Source: Yersinia enterocolitica subsp. enterocolitica
GTDB taxonomy: Bacteria > Pseudomonadota > Gammaproteobacteria > Enterobacterales > Enterobacteriaceae
Direction: 5' to 3'
Assembly (NCBI RefSeq): GCF_901472495.1
Contig: NZ_LR590469.1
Coordinates: forward strand, 3,534,001-3,598,000
DNA length: 64,000 bases
Part shown: positions 52,633 through 61,249 of the stretch, one piece after another
How the letters are laid out: the number at the start of each line of letters is the position of its first letter
Position numbering within the stretch: the stretch's first letter is position 1
Notes under the pieces: generated by a model
Database searches by the model: none
The model's input: only the letters and a program-made list of their open reading frames with translations
Told to the model about the DNA's origin: nothing
Made by a program: the position numbers and the translations under genes

Positions 52633-54483
52633 GTGTCAACCGCAGCAGTGATAAATAGGGAGTTACTGGCAGAGCAGGTATTGCGAGATACTTTCGGCTA
52701 CCAGCAATTCCGGCCCGGACAACAAGAAATTATCAACGCCACTCTATCAGGGCAAGATTGTCTGGTAGTGATGCCAACGGGCGGCGGTAAATCCTTGTGT
52801 TATCAGATCCCGGCACTGGTGACGGATGGCTTAACGCTGGTGGTCTCCCCCTTAATTTCTTTGATGAAAGATCAGGTTGACCAACTGCTGGCCTATGGCG
52901 TGGGCGCGGGGTGCCTAAATTCATCACAAACACGCGAGCAGCAATTGGCGGTGATGGACGGCTGCCGCAGCGGTCAGATTAAGCTGCTATACATCGCGCC
53001 TGAACGGCTGGTGATGGAGAGCTTTCTTGATCAACTGCACCAGTGGCGTCCTGCGCTGTTGGCGGTGGATGAAGCACATTGTATCTCTCAATGGGGTCAT
53101 GATTTTCGCCCGGAATACCGTGCCCTTGGTCAGTTAAAGCAGCGTTTCCCTAATTTACCGGTGATAGCACTGACCGCGACGGCTGATGAAGCCACGCGCG
53201 GCGATATCGTGCGGTTACTCAATCTGGATCAGCCATTAATTCAGGTCAGCAGCTTTGATCGCCCGAATATTCGTTACACCCTGGTTGAGAAGTTCAAACC
53301 GCTTGATCAACTGTGGCGTTTTGTTCAAGACCAGCGTGGCAAAAGTGGCATTATTTACTGCAATAGCCGGGCTAAGGTAGAAGACACCACCGCGCGCCTA
53401 CAAAGCCGTGGCTTAAGTGTGGCGGCTTACCATGCCGGGCTGGACAATGAGCGCCGCGCACAGGTGCAGGAAGCTTTTCAGCGCGATGATTTGCAAGTGG
53501 TGGTCGCCACCGTGGCTTTCGGTATGGGGATTAACAAACCTAACGTTCGTTTTGTGGTGCATTTTGATATCCCGCGTACTATCGAATCTTACTATCAGGA
53601 AACTGGCCGTGCCGGCCGTGATGGTTTGCCCGCCGAGGCGATGTTGCTGTATGACCCAGCTGATATGGCGTGGTTGCGCCGTTGTCTGGAAGAGAAACCG
53701 GCTGGTGCGCAACAAGATATTGAGCGGCATAAACTTAATGCGATGGGGGCTTTTGCTGAAGCGCAAACCTGTCGCCGATTAGTCTTGCTGAACTATTTTG
53801 GTGAAGGCAAACAGCAGTCATGCGGTAACTGTGATATCTGCCTCGATCCACCCAAACGCTACGATGGGCTGGCCGATGCGCAAAAAGCGCTGTCATGTGT
53901 GTATCGCGTCGGGCAGCGGTTTGGTTTGGGGTATATCGTCGAGGTGCTGCGCGGGGCCAATAACCAGCGTATTCGTGAATTTGGCCATGACAAACTGTCA
54001 GTTTACGGCATTGGTCGTGAACAGAGTCATGAGCATTGGGTCAGTGTTCTACGCCAACTGATTCATCTCGGATTATTGAGTCAGAATATTGCCATGTTCT
54101 CCGCCTTGCAGTTGACCGAGGCTGCACGCCCGGTATTACGAGCTGAATTGCCACTACAACTGGCCGTACCGCGAATCCAGAGTTTGAAAGTGCGTAGCAG
54201 CGCGAATCAAAAATCCTATGGCGGCAATTACGATCGCAAATTGTTCGCCAAATTGCGTAAATTACGCAAATCTATCGCCGACGAAGGTAATATTCCGCCT
54301 TATGTGGTGTTTAACGATGCCACCTTGCTGGAGATGGCGGAGCAGATGCCAATTACTGCCAGTGAACTGTTGAGTGTCAATGGCGTCGGGCAACGTAAGC
54401 TGGAGCGCTTTGGCGCGCCGTTTATGGCGATGATCCGCGACCATGTTGATAACATTCATGTTGATAACAACGTTGATGATTAA
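52633..54483 (+). CDS. recQ: ATP-dependent DNA helicase RecQ
   Basis: 616 residues from the GTG at 52633 (MSTAAVINRELL), which has GGGG 6 bp upstream; the frame opens at a TTG at 52621 that lies at this ribosome site. Walker A TGGGKSLCYQ, DEAHCISQWGHDFRPEY, TGRAGRDG, the RQC zinc Cys (CRRLVLLNYF ... CGNCDICLDPP), and the C-terminal HRDC domain (YDRKLFAKLRKLRKSIA). It unwinds DNA 3'-5' in the RecF pathway and suppresses illegitimate recombination. The short acidic tail (HVDNIHVDNNVDD) repeats an HVDN motif. Confidence 0.97.
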   Translation: MSTAAVINRELLAEQVLRDTFGYQQFRPGQQEIINATLSGQDCLVVMPTGGGKSLCYQIPALVTDGLTLVVSPLISLMKDQVDQLLAYGVGAGCLNSSQTREQQLAVMDGCRSGQIKLLYIAPERLVMESFLDQLHQWRPALLAVDEAHCISQWGHDFRPEYRALGQLKQRFPNLPVIALTATADEATRGDIVRLLNLDQPLIQVSSFDRPNIRYTLVEKFKPLDQLWRFVQDQRGKSGIIYCNSRAKVEDTTARLQSRGLSVAAYHAGLDNERRAQVQEAFQRDDLQVVVATVAFGMGINKPNVRFVVHFDIPRTIESYYQETGRAGRDGLPAEAMLLYDPADMAWLRRCLEEKPAGAQQDIERHKLNAMGAFAEAQTCRRLVLLNYFGEGKQQSCGNCDICLDPPKRYDGLADAQKALSCVYRVGQRFGLGYIVEVLRGANNQRIREFGHDKLSVYGIGREQSHEHWVSVLRQLIHLGLLSQNIAMFSALQLTEAARPVLRAELPLQLAVPRIQSLKVRSSANQKSYGGNYDRKLFAKLRKLRKSIADEGNIPPYVVFNDATLLEMAEQMPITASELLSVNGVGQRKLERFGAPFMAMIRDHVDNIHVDNNVDD

Positions 54484-54545
54484 TACGCCGCTTATTTGTT
54501 AAAGACTTATTTATTAAAGACTTATTTATTAAAGAGAAATGCCTC

Positions 54546-55166
54546 ATGCTAATGCTATTTTTGACTGTCGCGCTGGTGCACTTGGTTGCTTTGATGAGCC
54601 CAGGGCCTGATTTCTTTTTTGTGTCGCAAACAGCGGCCAGCCGCTCACGCCGCGAAGCGATGATGGGAGTGACCGGTATTTCTTTGGGGATCGTTGTCTG
54701 GGCTGGCGTCGCTCTGATGGGGCTAAATCTTATCTTGCATAAAATGGCGTGGTTGCATCAGATTATTATGGTCGGTGGTGGGTTATACCTGTGCTGGATG
54801 GGTTGGCAATTGCTGAAATCAGCCCGTTCCAAACGAGACACTTCAGAAGCTGAAGTGCAAGTTGCACTTCCTGCGCGTGGCCGGACTTTCTTGCGTGGCT
54901 TTCTAACTAATTTATCGAACCCCAAAGCGGTTATCTATTTCGGCAGCGTATTTTCATTGTTTGTTGGTGATAATGTGACTGCTGGCGCGCGCTGGGGGTT
55001 ATTTGTGCTGATTGTGGCGGAAACTTTTGTCTGGTTTAGCATTGTGGCCTGTGTCTTTGCTTTGCCGGTGATGCGCCGTGGTTATCAACGATTATCCAAA
55101 TGGATTGATGGGCTGGCTGGGGTACTCTTCGCTGGTTTTGGTATCCATCTGATATTGTCTCGCTAG
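54546..55166 (+). CDS. rhtC: Threonine efflux protein RhtC
   Basis: 206 residues, LysE-family exporter with about six hydrophobic helices; SPGPDFFFVSQTAASRSRR near the N-terminus is the family signature. It exports threonine (and homoserine weakly). It faces rhtB, as in E. coli, where recQ-rhtC-rhtB order is conserved. Directly upstream, TTATTTATTAAAGAC is repeated (54497-54535). Confidence 0.94.
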   Translation: MLMLFLTVALVHLVALMSPGPDFFFVSQTAASRSRREAMMGVTGISLGIVVWAGVALMGLNLILHKMAWLHQIIMVGGGLYLCWMGWQLLKSARSKRDTSEAEVQVALPARGRTFLRGFLTNLSNPKAVIYFGSVFSLFVGDNVTAGARWGLFVLIVAETFVWFSIVACVFALPVMRRGYQRLSKWIDGLAGVLFAGFGIHLILSR

Positions 55167-55215
55167 CGAGTTCCCCAACCGGTGAGTTGCCCGGTCGGGG
55201 GTATACCAGTGTGTT

Positions 55216-55836
55216 TTATACTTTGCGCGCGGTGGCCAATAATGCGCCTACCAGCATGAATAAGCCGCCAAATATCCGATTCAATAATTTCATTTGCTGT
55301 GGTGATTTAATCCAGCCAGCAATTCGTGTGGCAAGAGTCGCGTAACCCATCATCACGATAATATCGACTATCACACTGGTGCTGCCGAGAATCAGATATT
55401 GCGCCACCTGCGGTTGATGCGGCAGAACAAATTGTGGGAACAATGCGGCCAGGAAAACAATGCTTTTCGGGTTGGTCAGATTAACAAACACCGCGCGTTT
55501 AAACAGTTTTCGCCGTGGCATACTGTTGGCCAATGCGTGCAGATCCAGCGCACCGGCCGCGCGCCATTGTTGAATACCAAGCCAGATTAAATAAGCGGCC
55601 CCGAGCCATTTTAATAGTTCAAATGCCAGTAGCGATTGTGAAATCAGTGCACCCAGGCCGACACCGACCAGTACAATGTGCACGGCCAGCCCTAATTGTA
55701 ATCCGCAAATGGAGGCAATCACTCCGCGCGTACCGTGGCTGATGGCGGTGCTCATAGTATTAATAGCACCCGAACCGGGGGACAAACTGAGGATAAGTGT
55801 GGTCAGCAGATAAGTTAACCACCAGTCTAAGGTCAT
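55216..55836 (-). CDS. rhtB: Homoserine/homoserine lactone efflux protein RhtB
   Basis: 206 residues from the ATG at 55834-55836 (MTLDWWLTYLL) with GGGAA upstream; the longer frame to 55881 adds residues lacking in E. coli. LysE family, six helices, SLSPGSGAINTMSTAISHG signature. It exports homoserine and its lactone. It converges on rhtC with a short gap holding CCCCAACCGG / CCGGTCGGGG, a stem without strong T run. Confidence 0.94.
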   Translation of the reverse strand: MTLDWWLTYLLTTLILSLSPGSGAINTMSTAISHGTRGVIASICGLQLGLAVHIVLVGVGLGALISQSLLAFELLKWLGAAYLIWLGIQQWRAAGALDLHALANSMPRRKLFKRAVFVNLTNPKSIVFLAALFPQFVLPHQPQVAQYLILGSTSVIVDIIVMMGYATLATRIAGWIKSPQQMKLLNRIFGGLFMLVGALLATARKV

Positions 55837-55959
55837 CGGCAAAGTTCCCTGAATGTGTAAATTTATGCCACAATACTCCATTGCTAATAGTTGTGCTATG
55901 GCTCACAGAATACCGAGTAATTCAGGCCAGAAGCTGCAATCAGCTCCGTTTTATAACAC

Positions 55960-56019
55960 CATGATTTACAACGTCATGATTTACAACGTCATGATTTATA
56001 AGCTCATGATTTACAACTC
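55960..56019 (+). repeat. Four tandem 15-bp repeats before pldB
   Basis: Units at 55960, 55975, 55990 and 56005: CATGATTTACAACGT twice, then CATGATTTATAAGCT and CATGATTTACAACTC. The array ends 20 bp before the pldB start, in the rhtB-pldB divergent region. Since 15 is a multiple of 3 the frame stays open (MIYNV units). Confidence 0.9.
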
Positions 56020-56039
56020 ACGTTATATCGAGCCACGCG

Positions 56040-57095
56040 ATGCCGTTAGATAATCATATGAATAACTGGTTGACCCGCGAAGAGCAGTTTGCTGCTTTTG
56101 TTAACGGCCCATTGTTAGATTTCTGGCAGCAGCGGGATGAAGATGAGTTTATGGGGGTCGATAATATCCCCATTCGCTATGTTCGTTTTTGTTCACCGCA
56201 ACATACCCGCGTGGTGGTGGTAGTGCCAGGCCGCATTGAAAGTTACGTTAAATATCCCGAAGTGGCTTATGATCTATTCCAGCAAGGCTATGATGTTATT
56301 GTGTTGGATCATCGTGGGCAGGGCCGATCCGGGCGAATACTTGATGATCGTAACCGCGGGCATGTGATCAAATTTGATGATTACATTGAAGATTTTGCGC
56401 AGCTGGTGCAGCGTGAGATAACCGGAAGCCATTATCAGCAGCGTTTTGCATTGGCCCACTCTATGGGGGGGGCGATACTGACCCGTTATCTGGCGCGAGA
56501 ACCGACAGTGTTTAATGCTGTAGCGCTCTGCGCACCCATGTTTGGCATCCATTTGCCGATGCCGGGCTGGCTGGCTCATCGGATTGTCGATTGGACTGAG
56601 AAACATCAAAAGCTGCGGGATTACTATGCAATAGGCACCGGGCAGTGGCGGCCATTGCCCTATGTGGTCAATATGCTGACTCACAGCCGCGAGCGCTATC
56701 GCCGCTACTTGCGCCAATATGCTGACAGCCCAGAAATCCGCGTCGGCGGGCCAACCTATCATTGGGTTCGTGAAAGCCTGCTGGTGGGGGAGCAAATTAT
56801 TGCTCAAGCAGACAAAATTACCACACCGGTTCTGTTACTACAGGCCAGTGAGGATCGGGTAGTACATAACCCGGCCCATAATGCATTTACTCAGGCAATG
56901 ACTCTGGCGGGGCACCCTTGCGAAGGGGAGCAGCCGAAGTTAATTAAAGGCGCACGCCATGAGATCCTGTTCGAACGGGACACCCTGCGTGCCGAGGCGC
57001 TAAGCGCCATATTGCGCTTTTTTGCGCAACATCACTCTTCTTTACAACATAAAAAACCAGTCGGCCCTCAAGACTCCGACACCACCAGAGGTTAG
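56040..57095 (+). CDS. pldB: Lysophospholipase L2
   Basis: 351 residues from the ATG at 56040; an ATG at 56058 (MNNWLTREEQ) is also possible. Alpha/beta hydrolase with nucleophile Ser in LAHSMGGAI, GQGRSGR, Asp region SEDRVVHN, and His in GARHEILFE. It hydrolyses lysophospholipids at the inner membrane and is the cytoplasmic-side partner in name of PldA. It is followed by yigL after 11 bp, as in E. coli. Confidence 0.95.
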   Translation: MPLDNHMNNWLTREEQFAAFVNGPLLDFWQQRDEDEFMGVDNIPIRYVRFCSPQHTRVVVVVPGRIESYVKYPEVAYDLFQQGYDVIVLDHRGQGRSGRILDDRNRGHVIKFDDYIEDFAQLVQREITGSHYQQRFALAHSMGGAILTRYLAREPTVFNAVALCAPMFGIHLPMPGWLAHRIVDWTEKHQKLRDYYAIGTGQWRPLPYVVNMLTHSRERYRRYLRQYADSPEIRVGGPTYHWVRESLLVGEQIIAQADKITTPVLLLQASEDRVVHNPAHNAFTQAMTLAGHPCEGEQPKLIKGARHEILFERDTLRAEALSAILRFFAQHHSSLQHKKPVGPQDSDTTRG

Positions 57096-57106
57096 AACAT
57101 ACCGCT

Positions 57107-57916
57107 ATGTATCATGTTGTTGCTTCCGATTTAGATGGCACCCTGCTGTCACCTGACCACATACTGACGCCTTATACCAAAGAGACACTTAAGTTGCTGA
57201 CGCAGCGTGATGTGCACTTTGTGTTTGCGACCGGCCGCCACCATATTGATGTGGCGCAAATCCGCGACAATCTGGAGATCAGTGCCTTTATGATAACCTC
57301 CAATGGCGCGCGCGTGCACAACACGGCTGGAGAGCTGATTTTCAGCCATAACCTCGATGCGGATATCGCCCGTGACTTGTACAATATCGAACACCACAAT
57401 CCAGATATTCTGACCAACGTTTATTTGAATGACGAATGGTACATGAACCGCGAAAGCCCGGCGCAGGAAGAGTTCTTCCGCGAGTCGGTGTTCAAATATC
57501 AAGTGTTCGAACCGGCTTTACTGCCGACCGACGGGGTATGTAAGGTCTACTTTACCTGCGACGATCACGATAAGTTATTGATTTTGGAAGAGGCCATCAA
57601 CGCGCGTTGGGGCGATCGGGTAAATGTCAGCTTCTCTTTCCCAACCTGTCTGGAAGTCATGGGCGGTGGTGTTTCCAAAGGCCACGCACTTGAGCAAGTC
57701 GCTAAAATCATTGGTTATTCATTGAAAGAATGTATCGCATTTGGCGATGGCATGAATGATTTGGAAATGCTCTCTATGTCGGGCAAGGGCTGCATTATGC
57801 GCGATGCTCATCAGCGCCTAAAAGATATGTTGCCGAATCTGGAAGTGATTGGTTCTAATGCTGATGACGCTGTGCCGCATTATTTGCGCAAGATGTTCTT
57901 AGGCTCTGATAAATAA
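57107..57916 (+). CDS. yigL: Pyridoxal phosphate phosphatase YigL (HAD, Cof type)
   Basis: 269 residues. HAD motif I SDLDGTLLSPDH near residue 8, the Cof-type cap domain, Lys in GGVSKGHALEQ, and motif IV FGDGMNDLEML. In E. coli it dephosphorylates pyridoxal phosphate and sugar phosphates, and is activated post-transcriptionally by the small RNA SgrS to relieve sugar-phosphate stress. It is probably in operon with pldB, the arrangement that SgrS acts on in Salmonella. Confidence 0.95.
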   Translation: MYHVVASDLDGTLLSPDHILTPYTKETLKLLTQRDVHFVFATGRHHIDVAQIRDNLEISAFMITSNGARVHNTAGELIFSHNLDADIARDLYNIEHHNPDILTNVYLNDEWYMNRESPAQEEFFRESVFKYQVFEPALLPTDGVCKVYFTCDDHDKLLILEEAINARWGDRVNVSFSFPTCLEVMGGGVSKGHALEQVAKIIGYSLKECIAFGDGMNDLEMLSMSGKGCIMRDAHQRLKDMLPNLEVIGSNADDAVPHYLRKMFLGSDK

Positions 57917-57953
57917 CGGGAAGTTATTGGCAAAGGGCTGATAGCTCAGTGAG

Positions 57954-58027
57954 TGAAGGGGTTACCGCACCCAGGGGCACTCCGGTGGCTTACACCACTA
58001 CGACCCCAACGGCACGATTCCCCTTCA
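57954..58027. other. Structured intergenic element between yigL and glpQ
   Basis: Nested inverted repeats: TGAAGGGG (57954-57961) with CCCCTTCA (58020-58027), inside it GGGG (57974-57977) with CCCC (58004-58007), and inside that GGTGG with CCACC/CCAC near 57984-57998. The sequence is GC-rich and folds as one elongated hairpin. It is followed by a separate intrinsic terminator. It could be a 3' UTR-derived RNA or a mobile miniature element; I do not recognise it. Confidence 0.5.
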
Positions 58028-58049
58028 TTTAACTTTGTAATCAGTCTGA

Positions 58050-58083
58050 GGGGGGACGATAACCCTTACCGTCCCCCCTTTTT
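58050..58083. terminator. Strong intrinsic terminator between yigL and glpQ
   Basis: GGGGGGACG (58050-58058) pairs with CGTCCCCCC (58070-58078) and is followed by TTTTT. It ends the pldB-yigL transcript. Downstream TTCTGATTTTTAAC is repeated twice with a 14-bp period (about 58093-58130). Confidence 0.92.
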
Positions 58084-58141
58084 GATTTCAGTTTTTAACT
58101 TCTGATTTTTAACTTCTGATTTTTAACTGACTGTAGCTAAC

Positions 58142-59248
58142 TTACTGGTGCTGCCCCTGTTTTTGCAGGAATTGCACACCTTTATCTGGGAAATCGGTAA
58201 ATACCCCGTCAACCCCAGCCTGATTGTAGATAATATCAAACAGCTGGTTCACGTCAGTGGCGTATTTAGGCAACTTGTCAGCACGGATGGTGAAAGGGTG
58301 AACCATCATATTGTTGGCATGTGCTTCTTTCACCATATTGGTCAGCTTGATGTTATTTGGCGTAGAAGTTTCAACCACCAGCATATGATAGTCAGGGCCG
58401 ATACCGTCGGCATATTGCGCGACTTGCTTCATTGCTCCCGGCTTGAACATCCAGTCATAACTGTAATTAACCCACTTGCCATCAGGTTTCTGTTCGTAGG
58501 TCTCATTCCAGTCAGTATAAGCCACCAGTTGAACCAGTTTCAGGTTCATGCCCATCTTCGGTTCCAGCTCATTCTTGATACGTTTTAATTCATTGGCATC
58601 AAAGCATTGCAGATAGACTTTATCGGCTTTGGTGGTGTAACCATACTGTTTCAACACTTCCAACACCTTGGTGGAAATGTCTTTCCCTTCCTGTTTATGG
58701 AACCACGGCGCTTTGATTTCAGGATAGATGCCGATGTTCTTGCCGGTCGAATGATTCAGCCCCTGAACAAATTCAATCTCTTCCTGGAAGGTGTGCACAC
58801 GGAAGTCAGCTTTGCCCATCGGGAAGCGGCCCGGATAGCTCTGTACTTTTTTACCCTCTTTATCAATATCAAAGCCTTCGGTAAATTTTAGTGACTTGAT
58901 TTCCGGTAAAGTGAAGTCAATAGCGTAATAGCGGCCATCTTTACGTGCCCGATCAGGGAAGCGCTCAGCAACATCGGTCACGCGATCCAGATAATGGTCA
59001 TGCAGAACCACCAACTCATTATCTTTAGTCATCACCAAGTCTTGTTCAAGATAATCAGCGCCTTGTGCATACGCCATGGCTTTGGCTGGCAGTGAGTGCT
59101 CAGGCAAATAGCCACTGGCTCCACGATGCGCGATAACCACTTTATCGGCTGATTTATCTTTGGCTACGGGGTCTGCCGCATGTGCCATGCTGGCGACTGA
59201 AGATGCCAGAATCATACTTGCTACCAGGGTTTTGATATGGGTTTTCAT
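58142..59248 (-). CDS. glpQ: Periplasmic glycerophosphodiester phosphodiesterase
   Basis: 368 residues from the ATG at 59246-59248, with GGAG upstream. The signal peptide ends MAHA (residue 24). The catalytic GDPD residues are in IAHRGASGYLPEHS (His41, Arg42, Glu50) and VLHDHYLDR with a second His. It releases glycerol-3-phosphate from glycerophosphodiesters in the periplasm, which GlpT then imports. It lies 115 bp after glpT on the same strand. Confidence 0.97.
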   Translation of the reverse strand: MKTHIKTLVASMILASSVASMAHAADPVAKDKSADKVVIAHRGASGYLPEHSLPAKAMAYAQGADYLEQDLVMTKDNELVVLHDHYLDRVTDVAERFPDRARKDGRYYAIDFTLPEIKSLKFTEGFDIDKEGKKVQSYPGRFPMGKADFRVHTFQEEIEFVQGLNHSTGKNIGIYPEIKAPWFHKQEGKDISTKVLEVLKQYGYTTKADKVYLQCFDANELKRIKNELEPKMGMNLKLVQLVAYTDWNETYEQKPDGKWVNYSYDWMFKPGAMKQVAQYADGIGPDYHMLVVETSTPNNIKLTNMVKEAHANNMMVHPFTIRADKLPKYATDVNQLFDIIYNQAGVDGVFTDFPDKGVQFLQKQGQHQ

Positions 59249-59363
59249 TGATATTGCTCCATTTATCAATTTCAGGGTATGAAAAAGGCTGTGTCGCTAT
59301 TAATCCATAGATAACGGCACAGCCTGTAAGCTACTTAATCATTAGGATACAAATTTATTGATC

Positions 59364-60728
59364 CTATTTTTTATCCATCTCGGCCTGTCTTGCCAGTTCT
59401 TCGTGATGTTTTTTCTCGCTGAACATCACCACAATCAATAACAGAACCGCCAGGATACTACCGCCAATCATGACCATAAAGCCGCCGTCCCAACCGAAGT
59501 AGTCAACGGTGTAACCGACGATGGCACTGGCCGCGACCGAACCGCCCAGATAGCCGAACAAACCGGTGAAGCCTGCTGCGGTACCCGCTGCTTTTTTCGG
59601 TGCTAATTCAAGGGCATGTAAGCCAATTAACATCACCGGGCCGTAAATCAGGAAGCCGATGGTGATCATACAGGCCATATCGATGCCAGGATTACCCACT
59701 GGGTTTAGCCAGTAAACGATGGTTGCAATAGTCACCAGAGTCATAAAGAACACGCCGGTAGCACCACGGTTACCTTTAAACACTTTGTCAGACATCCAAC
59801 CACACAGCAGCGTCCCTGGAATACCAGCGTATTCATACAGGAAATAAGCCCATGAGGATTTATCCAGCGCGAAGTGTTTTACTTCTTTCAGGTAGGTTGG
59901 TGACCAATCGAGGATGCCGTAACGCAGCAAATAAACAAAAACGTTAGCAATCGCGATATACCATAACAGCTTGTTTGGCAAAATGTATTGCATGAAGATT
60001 TGCTTCGCCGTCAGTTCTTCTTCTGCTTTATCGCTGTAGTCGTCCGGATAATCGTTTTTGTATTCTTCAATCGGAGGTAAGCCCACAGATTGTGGGGTGT
60101 CACGCATTAAACCAAAGACAATCAATGCCACCAAAATGGCACCGAACGCTGGCATATAGAGCGCGGCTTTCCAGTCGTTAAACCATGCCATACCTAGCAA
60201 GAACAGCAATGGCGGCAAGCCACCACCCACGTTATGGGCGCAGTTCCAGACAGAAACGATACTGCCGCGTTCTTTCTTCGACCACCAGTGCACCATGGTA
60301 CGGCCACATGGCGGCCACCCCATACCCTGGAACCAGCCGCATAAGAACAACAGCACGAACATGACGGCGATACTGGATGTTGCCCAAGGCACAAAGCCCA
60401 TAAACAGCATCACGGCTGCGGCGAGAATCAAACCGGCAGAGAGGAACACCCGTGGGTTAGACCGGTCAGAAACCGAACCCATGATGAATTTTGAGAAGCC
60501 GTAAGCAATAGAAATACCGGATAGCGCGAAGCCCAGATCCCCACGAGAGAACCCTTGTTCGATCAAATACGGCATGGCCAGAGTAAAGTTTTTACGCACC
60601 AAGTAGTAGGCTGCGTAACCGAAAAATATGCCCATGAAGATTTGCCAGCGTAAGCGGCGGTAAGTGGGGTCAACCTGGTCTGCGGGAAGCCGTGCCACAT
60701 GTGGCGCGGGCTTAAAAATACTCAACAT
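59364..60728 (-). CDS. glpT: Glycerol-3-phosphate:phosphate antiporter
   Basis: 454 residues from the ATG at 60726-60728 (MLSIFKPAPHVARLP), with GGAGG 6 bp upstream. Major facilitator with 12 helices; the substrate Arg pair of the family is in YYLVRKNFTLAMPY and in the second half RYGILDWSPTYLKEVK. It exchanges external glycerol-3-phosphate for phosphate, and also admits fosfomycin. It heads the glpTQ operon and is divergent from glpA. Confidence 0.97.
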   Translation of the reverse strand: MLSIFKPAPHVARLPADQVDPTYRRLRWQIFMGIFFGYAAYYLVRKNFTLAMPYLIEQGFSRGDLGFALSGISIAYGFSKFIMGSVSDRSNPRVFLSAGLILAAAVMLFMGFVPWATSSIAVMFVLLFLCGWFQGMGWPPCGRTMVHWWSKKERGSIVSVWNCAHNVGGGLPPLLFLLGMAWFNDWKAALYMPAFGAILVALIVFGLMRDTPQSVGLPPIEEYKNDYPDDYSDKAEEELTAKQIFMQYILPNKLLWYIAIANVFVYLLRYGILDWSPTYLKEVKHFALDKSSWAYFLYEYAGIPGTLLCGWMSDKVFKGNRGATGVFFMTLVTIATIVYWLNPVGNPGIDMACMITIGFLIYGPVMLIGLHALELAPKKAAGTAAGFTGLFGYLGGSVAASAIVGYTVDYFGWDGGFMVMIGGSILAVLLLIVVMFSEKKHHEELARQAEMDKK

Positions 60729-60832
60729 AAGTGCCTCCAATGGCTTTTTTGTAGTTTTTGACTCCGGTGTAGCCTGGTATCTACCCGTTTGTTAAGGGCT
60801 GCCGGTAGTTAAACGACTTACGTACTATCGTT

Positions 60833-60959
60833 TATACCCGTCATACTTCAAGCTGCATATGTGTTGGCTGCCTTCGTTCACCCCAGTCACTTACTTATGT
60901 AAGCTCCTCGAGACTCGCTCAGTTGCCGCCTTCATGTAGCTCGAATTATTTAGTGTATA
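60833..60959 (+). repeat. ERIC element in the glpT-glpA divergent region
   Basis: Core 60836-60957 (ACCC to GTGTA), a full 122-bp copy with some decay (CTCGAGACTCG in place of CTGGGGACTCG, so the central stem is weakened). It lies about 105 bp upstream of glpT and abuts a GlpR-like operator. Confidence 0.92.
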
Positions 60960-60977
60960 TGTTCCATAACGAGCGCC
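60959..60977. promoter_or_regulatory. Candidate GlpR operator near glpT
   Basis: ATGTTCCATAACGAGCGCC agrees with the GlpR consensus WATKYTCGWWAWCGAMCATW well in the left half and centre and poorly at the right end. It starts at the last bases of the ERIC. Confidence 0.45.
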
Positions 60978-61097
60978 ATGCTAGATAAATTCGCCAAACT
61001 TATCTGTGAGTAATGGCGCATTTGTTACAGTTATATGAAAGCGGTGGTAATTTTGAGCGATTGGTTAACATTTTGAAACTGGTAATGACAAATTACC

Positions 61098-61113
61098 TGT
61101 GACTTTGATCACA
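61098..61113. promoter_or_regulatory. CRP site in the glpT-glpA divergent region
   Basis: TGTGACTTTGATCACA is a perfect TGTGA-N6-TCACA palindrome. It lies 137-152 bp upstream of glpA, and would activate both operons when cAMP is high. Confidence 0.9.
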
Positions 61114-61158
61114 ATCATGGTTTTTAAACACCATCTTGCTTTCGTTTTTCGTTCGTTT

Positions 61159-61177
61159 TTGTTCCTTATCAAACAAT
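61159..61177. promoter_or_regulatory. GlpR operator near glpA
   Basis: TTGTTCCTTATCAAACAAT is near-palindromic and matches the GlpR consensus at about 15 of 19 positions. It lies about 75-90 bp before glpA, downstream of the CRP site, suited to repression. Confidence 0.65.
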
Positions 61178-61249
61178 ACCCATAAAGACTGTGGCTCAAT
61201 AGACTCATAATTAGCCGCCAGGCGGCTGTCTGATAATGTGGGGTCTTTC

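Noticed and set aside
55853..56053. 66-codon ORF through the 15-bp repeats before pldB
   Set aside because: The open frame follows from the 15-bp period and has no ribosome binding site; it is kept only as a question in the findings.
57937..58010. tRNA-like segment (GGGCTGATAGCTCAGT)
   Set aside because: Resembles a tRNA D-arm start, but no T-arm GGTTCRA, no acceptor pairing and no anticodon arm follow.
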